From assembly GCA_032718475.1 (NCBI GenBank), contig JAUCBJ010008126.1, positions 1 to 64,000 of the forward strand: a stretch of 64,000 nt of DNA. The letters run 5' to 3'. The stretch is from Nemertoderma westbladi. Taxonomy: Eukaryota; Xenacoelomorpha; Nemertodermatida; Nemertodermatidae. The translations under genes were made by a program, and so were the position numbers. Positions 34,505 through 45,240 of this stretch are shown piece after piece. The number at the start of each line of letters is the position of its first letter. The first letter of the stretch is position 1. Under the pieces are notes generated by a model. That model had not been told where the DNA came from and did no database searches. It worked only from the letters and a program-made list of their open reading frames with translations.

Positions 34505-37500
34505 CAAACGCCCAATCAATATCCCGCCCAAGCGCCCAACCAATCTCCCGCCCAAGCGCCCAACCAATCTACTGCCAAGCTCCAAACCTATCTCCTCCCA
34601 AGCGCCCAACCAATCTCCTCCCAAACGCCCAACCAATATCCTACCAAACGCCCAACCAATCTACTCCCAAACGCCCAACCAATCTCCTACCAAACGCCCA
34701 ACCAATCTCATCACAAACGCCCAACCAATCTCTCGCCCAAGCGCCCAACCAATCTCCTCCCAAACGCCCAACCAATCTTCTACCAAACGCCCAACCAATA
34801 TCCTACCAAGCGCCCAACCAATCTCCTCCCAAGCGCCCAACCAATATCCTCCCAAACGCCCAACCAATCTACTCCCAAGCGCCAAACCTATCTTCTCCCA
34901 AGCGCCCAACTAATCTCCTCCCAAGCGCCCAACCATTCTACTCCCGAGCGCCCAACCAATCTCCTACCAAGCGCCCAACCAATCTCCTACCAAACGCCTA
35001 ACCAATCTACTCCCAAGCGCCCAACCAATCTCCTCCCAAGATTCAAACCAATCTCTCGCCCAAGCGCCCAACCAATCTCCTACCAAACGCCTAACCAATC
35101 TACTCCCAAACGCCCAACCAACCTCTCGCCCAAGCGTCCAACCAATCTCATCACAAACGCCCAACCAATCTCTCGCCCAAGCGCCCAACCATTCTCCTAC
35201 CAAGCTCCCATCCAATCTCCTACCAAACGCCCAACCAATCTACTCCCAAACGCCCAACCAATCTCATCACAAACGCCCAACCAATCTCTCGCCCAAGCGC
35301 CCAACCAATCTCCTACCAAACGCCCAACCAATCTACTCCCAAACGCGCAACCAATCTCTCGCCCAAGCGCCAACCAATCTCCTCCCAAACGCCCAATCAA
35401 TCTCCTACCAAACGCCCAACCAATCTACTCCCAAGCGCCCAACCAATCTCTTCCCACGCGCCAAACCTATCCCCTCCCAAGCGACCAACAAATCTCCTAC
35501 CAAGCGCCCAACCAATCTACTCCTAAGCGCCCAACCAATCTCCTCCCAAACGCCCAATCAATCTCCTACCAAACGCCCAACCAATCTACTCCCAAGCGCC
35601 CAACCAATCTCCTACCAAACGCCCAACCAATCTACTCCCAAACGCGCAACCAATCTCTCGCCCAAGCCCCCAACCAATCTCCTCCCAAACGCCCAATCAA
35701 TCTCCTACCAAACGCCCAACCAATCTAATCCCAAGCGCCCAACCAATCTCTTCCCATGCGCCAAACCTATCCCCTCCCAAGCCAATCTCCTCCAAAGCGC
35801 CTAACAAATCTCCTACCAAGCGCTCAACCAATCAAATCCCAAGCTCCAAACCTATCTCCTACCAAGCGCCAAACCAATCTCCTCTCAAGCGCCAAACCTA
35901 TCTCCTCCAAAGCGCCCAACAAATCTCCTACCAAACGCCCAACCAATCTCCTTCCAAACGTCCAACCAGTCTCCTCTCAAACGCCTAACCAATCTAATCC
36001 CAAGCGTCAAACTTATCTCCTCCCAAACGCCCTACCAATCTCCTCCCAAACGCCCAACCAATCTCCACCCAAACGCCCAACCAGTTTCCTCCCAAACTCC
36101 CAACCAATCTCCTCCCAAACGCCCAACCAAGCTTCTCCCAAACGCCCAACCAATCTAATCCCAAGCTCCAAACCTATCTCCTCCCAAACGCCTAACCAAT
36201 CTCCTCCCAAACGCCCATCCAATCTCCTACTAAGCGCCCAACCAATCTACTCCCAAACGCCCAACCAATCTCATCCCAAGCGCCAAACCTATCTCCTCCA
36301 AAGCGCCAAACAAATCTCCTACCAAACGCCCAACCAATCTACTCCTAAGCGCCCAACCAATCTCCTCACAAACACCCAACGAATCTCCTACCAAACGCCC
36401 AACCAATCTACTCCCAAGCGCCCAACCAATCTCCTCCCAAGCGCCAAAACTATCTCCTCCCAAACGCCAAACCTATCTCCTCCCAAGCGCCCAACAAATC
36501 TCCTACCAAGCGCCCAACCAATCTCCTCCCAAGCGCCAAACCTATCTCCTCCCAAACGCCAAACCTATCTTCTCCCAAACGCCCAACAAATCTCCTACCA
36601 AACGCCCAACCAATCTACTCCCAAACGACCAACCAATCTCATCCCAAGCGCCAAACCTATCTCCTCCAAAGCGCCAAACAAATCTCCTACCAAACGCCCA
36701 ACCAATCTACTCCTAAGCGCCCAACCAATCTCCTCACAAACACCCAACGAATCTCCTACCAAACGCCCAACCAATCTACTCCCAAGCGCCCAACCAATCT
36801 CCTCCCAAGCGCCAAACCTATCTCCTCCCAAACGCCAAACCTATCTCCTCCCAAGCGCCCAACAAATCTCCTACCAAGCGCCCAACCAATCTCCTCCCAA
36901 GCGCCAAACCTATCTCCTCCCAAACGCCAAACCTATCTTCTCCCAAACGCCCAACAAATCTCCTACCAAACGTCCAACCAATCTCCTCACAAACGTCCAA
37001 CCAATCTCCTACCAAACGCCCAACCAATCTCCTCCCAAACGCCCAACCAATCTCCTACCAAACGCCCAACCAATCTACTCCCAAGCGCCCAACCAATCTC
37101 CTACCAAACGCCCAACCAATCTCCTCCCAAACACCCAACCAATCTCCTCCCAAACGCCCAACCAATCTACTCCCAAACGTCCAACCAAGCTCCTACCAAA
37201 CGCCCAACCAATCTACTCCCAAACGTCCAACCAAGCTCCCCCCAAGCGCCCAACCAATCTCCTCCCAAACGCCCAACCAATCACCTCCCAAAAAACGCCC
37301 AACCAATCTACTCCCAAACGCCCAACCAATATCGTCCCAAACGCCCAACATATCTACTCCCAAACTCCAAACCTATCTCCTCCCAAACGCCCAACCAATC
37401 TCCTCCAATCTCCTCCCAAACGCCCAACCAATCTCCTCCCAAACGCCCAACCAATCTGCTACAAACGCGCAACCAATCTACTCCCAAACGCCCAACCAAG

Positions 37501-39440
37501 CTCCTCCCAAGCGCCCAACCAATCTCCTCCCAAACGCCCAACCAATCTCCTCCCAAACTCCCAACCAATCTACTCCCAAACTCCCAACCAATATCCTCCC
37601 AAACGCCCAACCAATCTCCTCCCAAACGCCCAACCAATCTCCTCCCAAACGCCCAACCAATCTCCTCCCAAACGCCCAACCAATCTACTCCCAAACGCCC
37701 AACCAATCTACTCCCAAACGCCCAACCAATCTCCTCCCAAACGCCCAACCAATATCCTCCCAAACGCCCAACCAATCTCTTCCCAAACGCCCATCCAACC
37801 AATATCCTCCCAAACGCCCAACCAATCTACTCCCAAGCTCCAAACCTATCTCCTACCAAGCGCCCAAACAATCTCCTCCCAAACGCCCAACCAATCTTCC
37901 CCCAAACGCCCAACCAATCTCCTCCCAAGCTCCAAACCTATCTCCTACCAAGCGCCCAACCTATCTCCTCCCAAACGTCCACCCAACCAATATCCTCCCA
38001 AACGCCCAACCAATCTACTCCCAAGCTCCAAACCTATCTCATCCCAAACGCCCAAACAATCTCCTCCCAAACGCCAAACTAATCTCCTCCCAAACGCCCA
38101 ACCAATCCACTGCCAAACGCCCAAACAATCTCCTCCCAAACGCCCAACCAATATCCTCCCAAACGCCCAACCAATCTCCTCCCAAACGCCAAACCAATCT
38201 CCTACCAAACGCCCAACCAATCTACTGCCAAACGCCCAAACAATCTCCTCCCAAACGCCCAACCAATATCCTCCCAAACGCCCAACCAATCTCCACCCAA
38301 ACGCCCAACCAATCTCCTCCCAAACGCCCAACCAATCTACTCCCAAGCGCCAAACCTATCTCCTCCCAAGCGCCCAACCATTCTACACCCAAGCGCCCAA
38401 CCAATCTCCTACCAAGCGCCCAACCAATCTCCTCCCAAACGCCCAACCAATCTCATGCCCAAACACCCAACCAATCTCCTACCAAGCGCCCAACCAATCT
38501 CCTCCCAAACGCCCAACCAATATCCTCCCAAACGCCCAACCAATCTCATGAGCAAGCGCCCAACTAATCTCCTCCCTAACGCCCAACCAATCTCCTCCCA
38601 AGCTCCAAACCAATGTACTACCAAACGTCCAACCAATCTCCTTCCAAGCGACAAACCTATCTCCTCCCAAGCGCCCAACCAATCAACTCCCAAACGCCCA
38701 ACCAATCTCCTCACAAGCGCCCAACCAAATGTCCTCCCATGCGCCAAACCAATCTCCCAACCAAGCGCCCTACCAATTTCCTCCCAAACGCAAAACCAAT
38801 CTTCACCCAAACGCACAACCAATATCCTCCCAAACGCCCAACCAATCTCCTCCCAAGCGCCAAACCAATCTCCTACCACGCGCCCAACCAATCTCCTCCC
38901 AAGCGCCCAACCAATGTCCTCCCAAACGCTCAACCAATCTCCTCCCAAGCGCCCAACCAATCTACTCACAAACGCCCAACCAATCTCCTCCCAAGCGCCC
39001 AACCAATGTCCTACCAAGCGCCCAACCAATCTCATCCCAAGCGCCCATCCAATCTCCCGCCCAAGCGCCCAACCAATTACCTCCCAAACGCCAACCCAAT
39101 CTTCGCCCAATCAATCTCCTCCCAAGCGCCAAACCAATCTCCTACCACGCGCCCAACCAATCTACTCCCAAACACCCAACCAATCTCCTTCCAAGCGCCC
39201 AACCAATATTCTACCAAGCGCCCACCAATCTCCTCCCAAGCGCCCAACCAATTCCTCCCAAGCGCCCAACCAATCTACACTCAAGCGCCCAACCAATCTC
39301 CTACCAAGCGCCCAACCAATATACTCCCAAGCGCCCAACCAATCTCCCGCCCAAGCGCCCAACTAATCTCCTCCCAAACGCAAAACCAATCTCCTCCCAA
39401 ACGCCAACCACCAACCATTCTTCGCCCAAAAGCCCACCCC
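34505..39440. repeat. 23-bp minisatellite (about 215 units)
   Basis: Units of 23 bp combine a CCAACCAATCTCCT part and a CCCAAACGCC or CCCAAGCGCC part, with many single-base variants. Because 23 is not a multiple of 3, each reading frame cycles through all phases with a 69-bp (23-residue) super-period. The unit has no stop codon in several frames, so long overlapping open frames appear on both strands (up to 931 codons on plus). They show no codon signature apart from the repeat and are not called. Units vary more here than in the 28-bp or 48-bp arrays, suggesting an older expansion. Confidence 0.95.
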
Positions 39441-39540
39441 ATTCTTCACCTAAACACCATACAGATTCCACCGTAATGCCCAATTTTACTATATTTAATT
39501 AAGATTTCTATCTCCGCGAGATAAAAAAATAGCCGTTTAA

Positions 39541-42320
39541 ATGTCTGACAGAAGCGAAGCGGAATCCACCGATATAATAATTGTCGATCCAACTCCAACA
39601 ATATTTGGAGAATCAATCGATACCGAGCAAACCTTCCTAATTTCGCTATGTAGATGGAGAGATAAAACACAATTGCAGAGTTGAGCTGGTGTACCTTAAA
39701 GCGCTATTCTATAAGTATGATGGATCCATGTGATATCATAAGTGTGCCAGTTAAGCGCCTTGAACAAACATTTACAGGCCCATTCTCCGAAGCAAACTGC
39801 CCCTATTTCAATGGGCCACTAATGCAATATGGCCATTGGGATGATAAAGCTTGTCATATAGAGAGCGGTCCCTGATCAGCGGCATGTCGGATAAAATCAA
39901 TTGTCGCGACAAAGATAAACTGGGTTTTTTTAACACAAGCGTTTTTGATGTACAGCTGCCTTATTTAGTGTTTAACGAGAAGATAAGAGTGAATTAAGGT
40001 AATTGATTAATATAAAGCGGAATTGGTATTTAAATGAAAATGGTTTACCTTTGTAAATACGATAACGTAATTTTGTTGTATTTAAAGGCGGCCTACTGAC
40101 TCCAATACAGTTAATATCTTTCTCGAAAAATATCATTGAGAGAGAAACTAGTCTAGCCAATAGATTTGAATTACCCCCGACGTTTTTTAATCCCGTTCGA
40201 ATGAGTATGTAAAAGTCTGGAAAACAAAACAAAACATTACGAAACCGACATGGGGAGACGTCAGGGCCATCCCAGTGGCGTGGTGGCCATACATCTATTC
40301 GGGAAAATCCCATCTTATATTAGTAATAACAATGTAATAAAGTAAAATAATGATAGCGATGAGCGTGAAACACGAAACACCGGAGACAACCCGAAGGCTC
40401 CTCTCTCTTGGCTGTTACCTATAAGCCAGGGAAGGCGCCACAATAACTCCCAAGGTAAACAAGCCAATCCCTTCTTTACGTCCCAGCAGAAGACAAGTTC
40501 CTATTGACCGATGGCTTAGCGTTACAGTTCACAGACGCGCAACAGAATGTATTAGCTATGGGCACAACAGTGCGAAATTACTTCAGTCTCTTTACCTGTG
40601 CCGACAAACACTTTTGTGAAAACAGACCAGGCGCTGTATTATTATCTATGTATTACCCCCCCCCCCCCCCCCCCCCCACCGCATTATTATTAATTCATTT
40701 AACGATAACGTCATGTTATAATTCCCCATATTGAGGGCAATATTTTAACAAAAGTATTCAAAAACTTTTTCAGTATCAAAATGTTATCTATTATTTCTCC
40801 ATCGTTTGGCAAGTGGCTCGCCCCCATTTGTTGCTCGACACATATTTACCACTGTAAGTTTAATATATCGAAAATATTGTTTAAAATAAAGGACACCGCG
40901 TGATATTTTGATGCTACTAAACTCATGTTCTATTTCTGAGTCCGTGGTATGTAAAACATAAATGAACCCATCAATACGGGAATACGGCGTTTAAAAATCA
41001 GATAAGAACAAAATGCGTGCTTTAGAACAGCGAAATATTGAGATTAGCTGGATAAAATAGTGAATAGCTTACGAAGGTGGGGCAATTTCTTTGGATTAGC
41101 GATGTAATTTATCCTAATGTTGACTTAAATTCGCGTATTAACAGCCTTAAACTGATGGTTTCAAAGGCTTCTTCATTAGCATAACTTACGCAAACTGGGC
41201 AGGGCAAAGCAAGCAGATAAGGATTCCTCGATGAATCAACGGCACCGTAAACTAAACGGATAAGATACTTTGGGTTTATAAAAATCGGCCATATTGAGGC
41301 AACATTACAGTATACGTCCAACATAGGCGATGTGATGATACGATTATTAGAACGCGGACGTGTGGGAGTTTCAAGTTTCTACGTTGGAACGGCGGGCAAT
41401 ATGGGCGGTTTAAACGAGGCAACTTGGTGAGCAACTCGGGTTGATCCATGTAAATACGAAGTTGGTGTAAAAAAGTTTCCATCCTTACAATGCAAATAAG
41501 CTAAGTTGTTAAAAATTAAGTTGCTAAGTTGCTGAACAAGTTGCCACGTATAAACCGGCCGGTGCGGTGGTTTGGATTATTTGTATAAAAGTTTATGTTT
41601 AGATTTACAACTTTTATTCTTTGCTACTTAAAGATGTTCACACTACAATATTATTCCCTGGCCTCTTGGTTTAATAATTTGGCATACAATAACAGGTGGT
41701 CAATTCCACCTGTACTATCAACACGAGAAGCAATGTAAGTTCGATTATTTTATTTTATGTGTGTGACTAACTTTTGGAAGGGATGTGACTTTCATATTTA
41801 TATTACCCTATTAATGGTGGAGGAAATTTTAATATACCGTCAATTATTGGATAACCCGAAAATGTTAGAGATTTCTACTCTGATGATGATTTTGGTGTTC
41901 TGTACAACGTATTGGAGTTGGAGTGGCTCACAGGTTGATACGTAGCTTATAAAAAGTTTCTTATAGCGCTCTAGTGTTGGCCTTTATGTAAAAAATAATG
42001 CAGGACAAACTCCTGACAGTGTGTATCTCACGCTCACCTATGGATCGCTATGTAGGTCACGTTGACGACTTCTGTCTCTAGAGTCATATAGGATTAGGGT
42101 TAGGGATAAAGTTAAGAGGAAACATGGTCTACCGTCGGACAGTTGTGGGAATTAGCCCAGTTGAGAAATACCTTACAAGTGGGACTTTCCCATACGGGAG
42201 TGCAGTCTACGCTTCTCAATGGCAGGGCAGCCCTGTTGGCTCTCACCACAGAACACACCAACTCCTTGGTACGAAACAAACCCCAGAATGTTAAAAGCCC
42301 CCCTTTGGTGTATTGGTGTT
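39541..42320 (+). pseudogene. Possible decayed coding region of unknown origin
   Basis: Reading the plus strand in shifting frames gives a series of open segments with protein-like composition, separated by stops and frameshifts. Examples are a 47-codon frame from an ATG at 39541, an FSEANCPYFNGPLMQYGHWD segment near 39780, MSDKINC with LGFFNTSVFDVQLPYLVF near 39890, LANRFELPPTFFNPVRM near 40155, and DGLALQFTDAQQNVLAMGTT near 40510. Others are GRVGVSSFYVGTAGNMGGLN near 41355, an ATG-initiated 33-codon frame at 41634 and GLYVKNNAGQTPDSVYLTLT near 41980. The pieces lie in order on one strand over 2.8 kb, in sequence less AT-rich than its surroundings. This suggests one large gene, or an integrated mobile or viral-type element, that has degenerated. 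The product is not identified, and chance openness cannot be excluded for any single piece. Confidence 0.4.
40656..40677. repeat. 22-base homopolymer C tract
   Basis: An uninterrupted run of C on the plus strand inside the decayed coding region. Its length is probably polymorphic and error-prone in sequencing. Confidence 0.9.
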
Positions 42321-43083
42321 CGTTCAATCCTTTGACTTTATTCGCTTTTCTGGCTCAAGAGGTCGTGGTTTTGAGCGCATTAAGGGGGTCAGGAAAATTG
42401 TCATTTTAGGTTTAATGAATGCTTTAATGGAATAGCTAGGCAGAGGCCCTGTCTGTTCATGGTCTCTAAATGAGATGAGACATTATCGCCTGGCTGGTTT
42501 CCCACTGACTACTTCTCTCTCTCACTGTTCTGTTCCGGCCTATATTCTCAATTCCATCGACAAGCAGTAAGCTGAGTGTAACGACAAACTTTTAATTTAC
42601 TTTACTCACTGCACTACGCCCGTTCTTGCTACGTGTAACGTCTCTAAAGTGTTACATTACACATTAGCAATAAGTACAAAATTGGTATTACGGACTCCTC
42701 TTTGTTCCCAGCAGTTTCAGTTTATTTACCGCACACATTCTCACTCTCATGGGTTCTCACTTCTGCTCCACTACTGGCGCTTTAACTCCCGCTCATGGAC
42801 GGCTCTGCTGTTTCATCTTCACCCAATGAAAAGTATCCCAGCTACGCGTTTATGCCAGTAAATAAGATTATATTCCATTGGCTACTATTCGGTAATTGAA
42901 TTTATGCTATAGGCTAATTTATTTGGGCCCAAATCGAACAGCCAATTAGGACAAAACATCAGGTATTCTCATCCAACCAAACACAAGAAGCTCTAATATC
43001 TTTCATAATTCAATTACTTCCGATTAACTCTTTAATACGTTTTGCTCCACCCCCAACAGGCATTACTACTCGCTCATCTGTTG
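42321..43083. other. Upstream region of the homeobox gene
   Basis: Unique DNA with no supported exon. It presumably includes promoter-proximal sequence of the gene starting at about 43104. I can point to no specific element other than the TATA-like motif listed separately. Confidence 0.4.
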
Positions 43084-43090
43084 TATAAAA
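43084..43090 (+). promoter_or_regulatory. TATA-box-like motif (TATAAAA)
   Basis: TATAAAA lies 14 bp before the first ATG (43104) of the homeobox gene. If it works as a TATA box, transcription would begin near 43114, after that ATG, and translation would start at the second in-frame ATG (43167), which has A at -3 and G at +4. The 14-base TTGTATAAAAGTTT also occurs at 41581, exactly 1,500 bp upstream. Confidence 0.3.
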
Positions 43091-43103
43091 GTTTCTGATT
43101 GCA

Positions 43104-43587
43104 ATGGAACATTTTATTTCTGTAAACAGTTTCACTTCCCTAAACAGCTGTGTCAAAGAACCTATAATGGATTCTGTCGCCTCAAACGAAATTCCAAGAC
43201 AATCGAAGTACTTACCATTCTCAATAGCATCTCTGTTAGATACACACCGGAAGGATGTTGAGGTAGGGAATCCCGAGTTGTCCGACAGTGAGGGGTGTCC
43301 GAGTCCAGATTCCGACGCACAGTATTCGGTCGGATCTCCGAACGATCATCACAAACACCCCATGATCCCGGTAATGTGCAACACAATGCGTCAACTCGAC
43401 ACCGCTGGCCCCAGTATGCCTGCGGCGGATGGAGACAGTTACTTTCAACCCAGACAATCCACTGCTGACATGCTTCCTGTTAGCGGTATACCCAGACTCC
43501 AATCTGCAACATTTCCTCAGCCAATCAACCCCCAGACTAATCATCATTGGCTATATACTTCCCGATACGACCATCAATATTTTCCAA
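43104..43587 (+). CDS. NK-like homeobox gene (Nedx/lms type), exon 1
   Basis: ATG at 43104 opens a frame that reaches the donor TTTCCAA/GTAAGT, with the exon ending at 43587 in phase 1. Joining to 45042 restores the frame exactly (split codon Asn) and runs into the homeodomain. Residues 39-45 are FSIASLL, an engrailed-homology-1 (eh1) motif of the kind that binds Groucho/TLE co-repressors. It is common near the N-terminus of NK-like homeodomain proteins and implies a transcriptional repressor in the nucleus. Next come an acidic Ser/Pro stretch (SDSEGCPSPDSDAQ) and a His/Pro/Gln-rich linker. The alternative start is Met22 at 43167. The frame continues past the donor to 43778, but that part is intron and ends in minisatellite. 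Confidence 0.85.
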
Positions 43588-43708
43588 GTAAGTTAAACTC
43601 CTACAATATAAATTTAATTAACATAAACTCTAACGTTGGGGCGTTCAATTTCTCGTTTATTTATTTAAGTTTTTTAATTTCTAGCCAAATCACATGCAGT
43701 AAAATACC

Positions 43709-44476
43709 TTATCACCGCGTTTGTTTAACCCTATTAGCACCGCGTTCGTTTAACCCTATTAGCACCGCGTTTGTTTAACCCTATTAGCACCGCGTTTGTT
43801 TAACCCTATTAGCACCGCGTCTGTTTAACCCTATTAGCACCGCGTTTGTTTAACCCTATTAGCACCGCGTTTGTTTAACCCTATTAGCACCGCGTTTGTT
43901 TAACCCTATTAGCACCGCGTCTGTTTAACCCTATTAGCACCGCGTTTGTTTAACCCTATTAGCACCGCGTTTGTTTAACCCTATTAGCACCGCGTTTGTT
44001 TAATCCTATTAGCACCGCGTTTGTTTAACCCTATTAGCACCGCGTTTGTTTAACCCTATTAGCACCGCGTTTGTTTAACCCTATTAGCACCGCGTTTGTT
44101 TAACCCTATTAGCACCGCGTTTGTTTAACCCTATTAGCACCGCGTTTGTTTAACCCTATTAGCACCGCGTTTGTTTAAACCTATTAGCACCGCGTTTGTT
44201 TAACCCTATTAGCACCGCGTTTGTTTAACCCTATTAGCACCGCGTTTGTTTAACCCTATTAGCACCGCGTTTGTTTAACCCTATTAGCACCGCGTTTGTT
44301 TAACCCTATTAGCACCGCGTTTGTTTAACCCTATTAGCACCGCGTTTGTTTAACCCTATTAGCACCGCGTTTGTTTAACCCTATTAGCACCGCGTTTGTT
44401 TAACCCTATTAGCACCGCGTTTGTTTAACCCTATTAGCACCGCGTTTGTTTAACCCTATTAGCACCGCGTTGTTTA
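43709..44476. repeat. 25-bp minisatellite in intron 1 (about 31 units)
   Basis: 25-bp units with core ATTAGCACCGCGTTTG and TTTAACCCT are nearly identical throughout, with isolated changes (CGTCTG, AATCCT, AAACCT). It lies wholly inside intron 1 of the homeobox gene and has two CpG per unit in otherwise AT-rich DNA. It is unrelated in sequence to the 28-bp array in intron 2. Confidence 0.95.
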
Positions 44477-45041
44477 AATAATCCAAAGCTCTTCTTCCGC
44501 TTATCAAATTAAAGTTATTTTAACAATTTGAACTTTCCAAGAGGACGACGCATCGACAATGTATATAAAGAAATACAATATCGCACATGTATTATTATTA
44601 TTATTATTACTTTTATTTAATCGGACCGTGGCCTATTGTACATACAATAAATGTTTTATAATTAATGATAATTAATTAATTTATAATTAATTATAGCACA
44701 ACAATATAATTATTACAAATAATTACGTTAGTAGTGTGTTACAACGGCCCCGAAGGACTGAATCAGATAAACCGTTATAACAAGCAGAAATAAGATAGTT
44801 ATTAGACTTCGATATACGATTCAACAGGGAGTAAATAGGTACCCGGAGTGTAGTCGTAAAGGTATTAACGCGATTTTGGACGAATATGGTGTCGGCATCG
44901 CCGTTTCTACTATATTTAAATAACTATTGTATTGCAATATTGAAAGGCAAAACACCAGATCTTTGGATCTTTCCACTTTATACTGGAATCGTTCTTCTAC
45001 TATATTTCACATGTAAATATAAATTATTCGTTCTTTGATAG
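44477..45041. other. Rest of homeobox intron 1
   Basis: AT-rich intron sequence with a short ATT microsatellite at about 44588-44606. It ends in the acceptor TATTCGTTCTTTGATAG at 45041. Confidence 0.7.
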
Positions 45042-45240
45042 ACCAGAAATCGTTCCCTCGACGTCCCCGCAAACCCGGTGTGGAACGGAAACCGAGACAG
45101 GCTTATTCCGCGAAACAGTTGGAACGATTAGAGGAAGAATTCCGCAAGGATAAATACCTCAGTGTCAGTAAACGACTAGATCTATCGGTAAATCTGGGGC
45201 TAACTGAAGTGCAAATAAAAACCTGGTTCCAGAACAGAAG
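45042..45240 (+). CDS. NK-like homeobox gene (Nedx/lms type), exon 2: homeodomain residues 1-53
   Basis: The exon runs from acceptor TTTGATAG to donor AACAGAAG/GTAAGA. It encodes a short basic lead and then a homeodomain: Arg5, a helix 1 QLERLEEEF with Leu16 and Phe20, Tyr25, Arg31, Leu40, and a recognition helix with I45 K46 T47 W48 F49 Q50 N51 R52 and R53. Gln50 and Asn51 are the key DNA-contact residues. The KPRQAYSAKQLERLE and KYLSVSKR signatures match, from memory, the ANTP-class NK-like family Nedx (Drosophila lms); BSX/BARX/MSX types fit less well. The exon ends in phase 2 inside codon 53, so residues 54-60 lie on an exon beyond the window. Its last 17-18 bases are the seed of the 28-bp array that follows. 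Sure of homeobox, moderately sure of subfamily. Confidence 0.9.

Noticed and set aside
35756-38551. Plus-strand Pro/Gln/Asn-rich open frame of 931 codons
   Set aside because: Product of a stop-free 23-bp repeat. Equivalent frames exist in other phases and on the other strand.
40811-40835. GTGGCTCGCCCCC as a third copy of the dispersed repeat
   Set aside because: Only about 13 bases match the element end and nothing else of the family follows.
42112-42409. Overlapping open frames of 71-88 codons on both strands
   Set aside because: No start, splice or family evidence for either. At most part of the decayed region already described.
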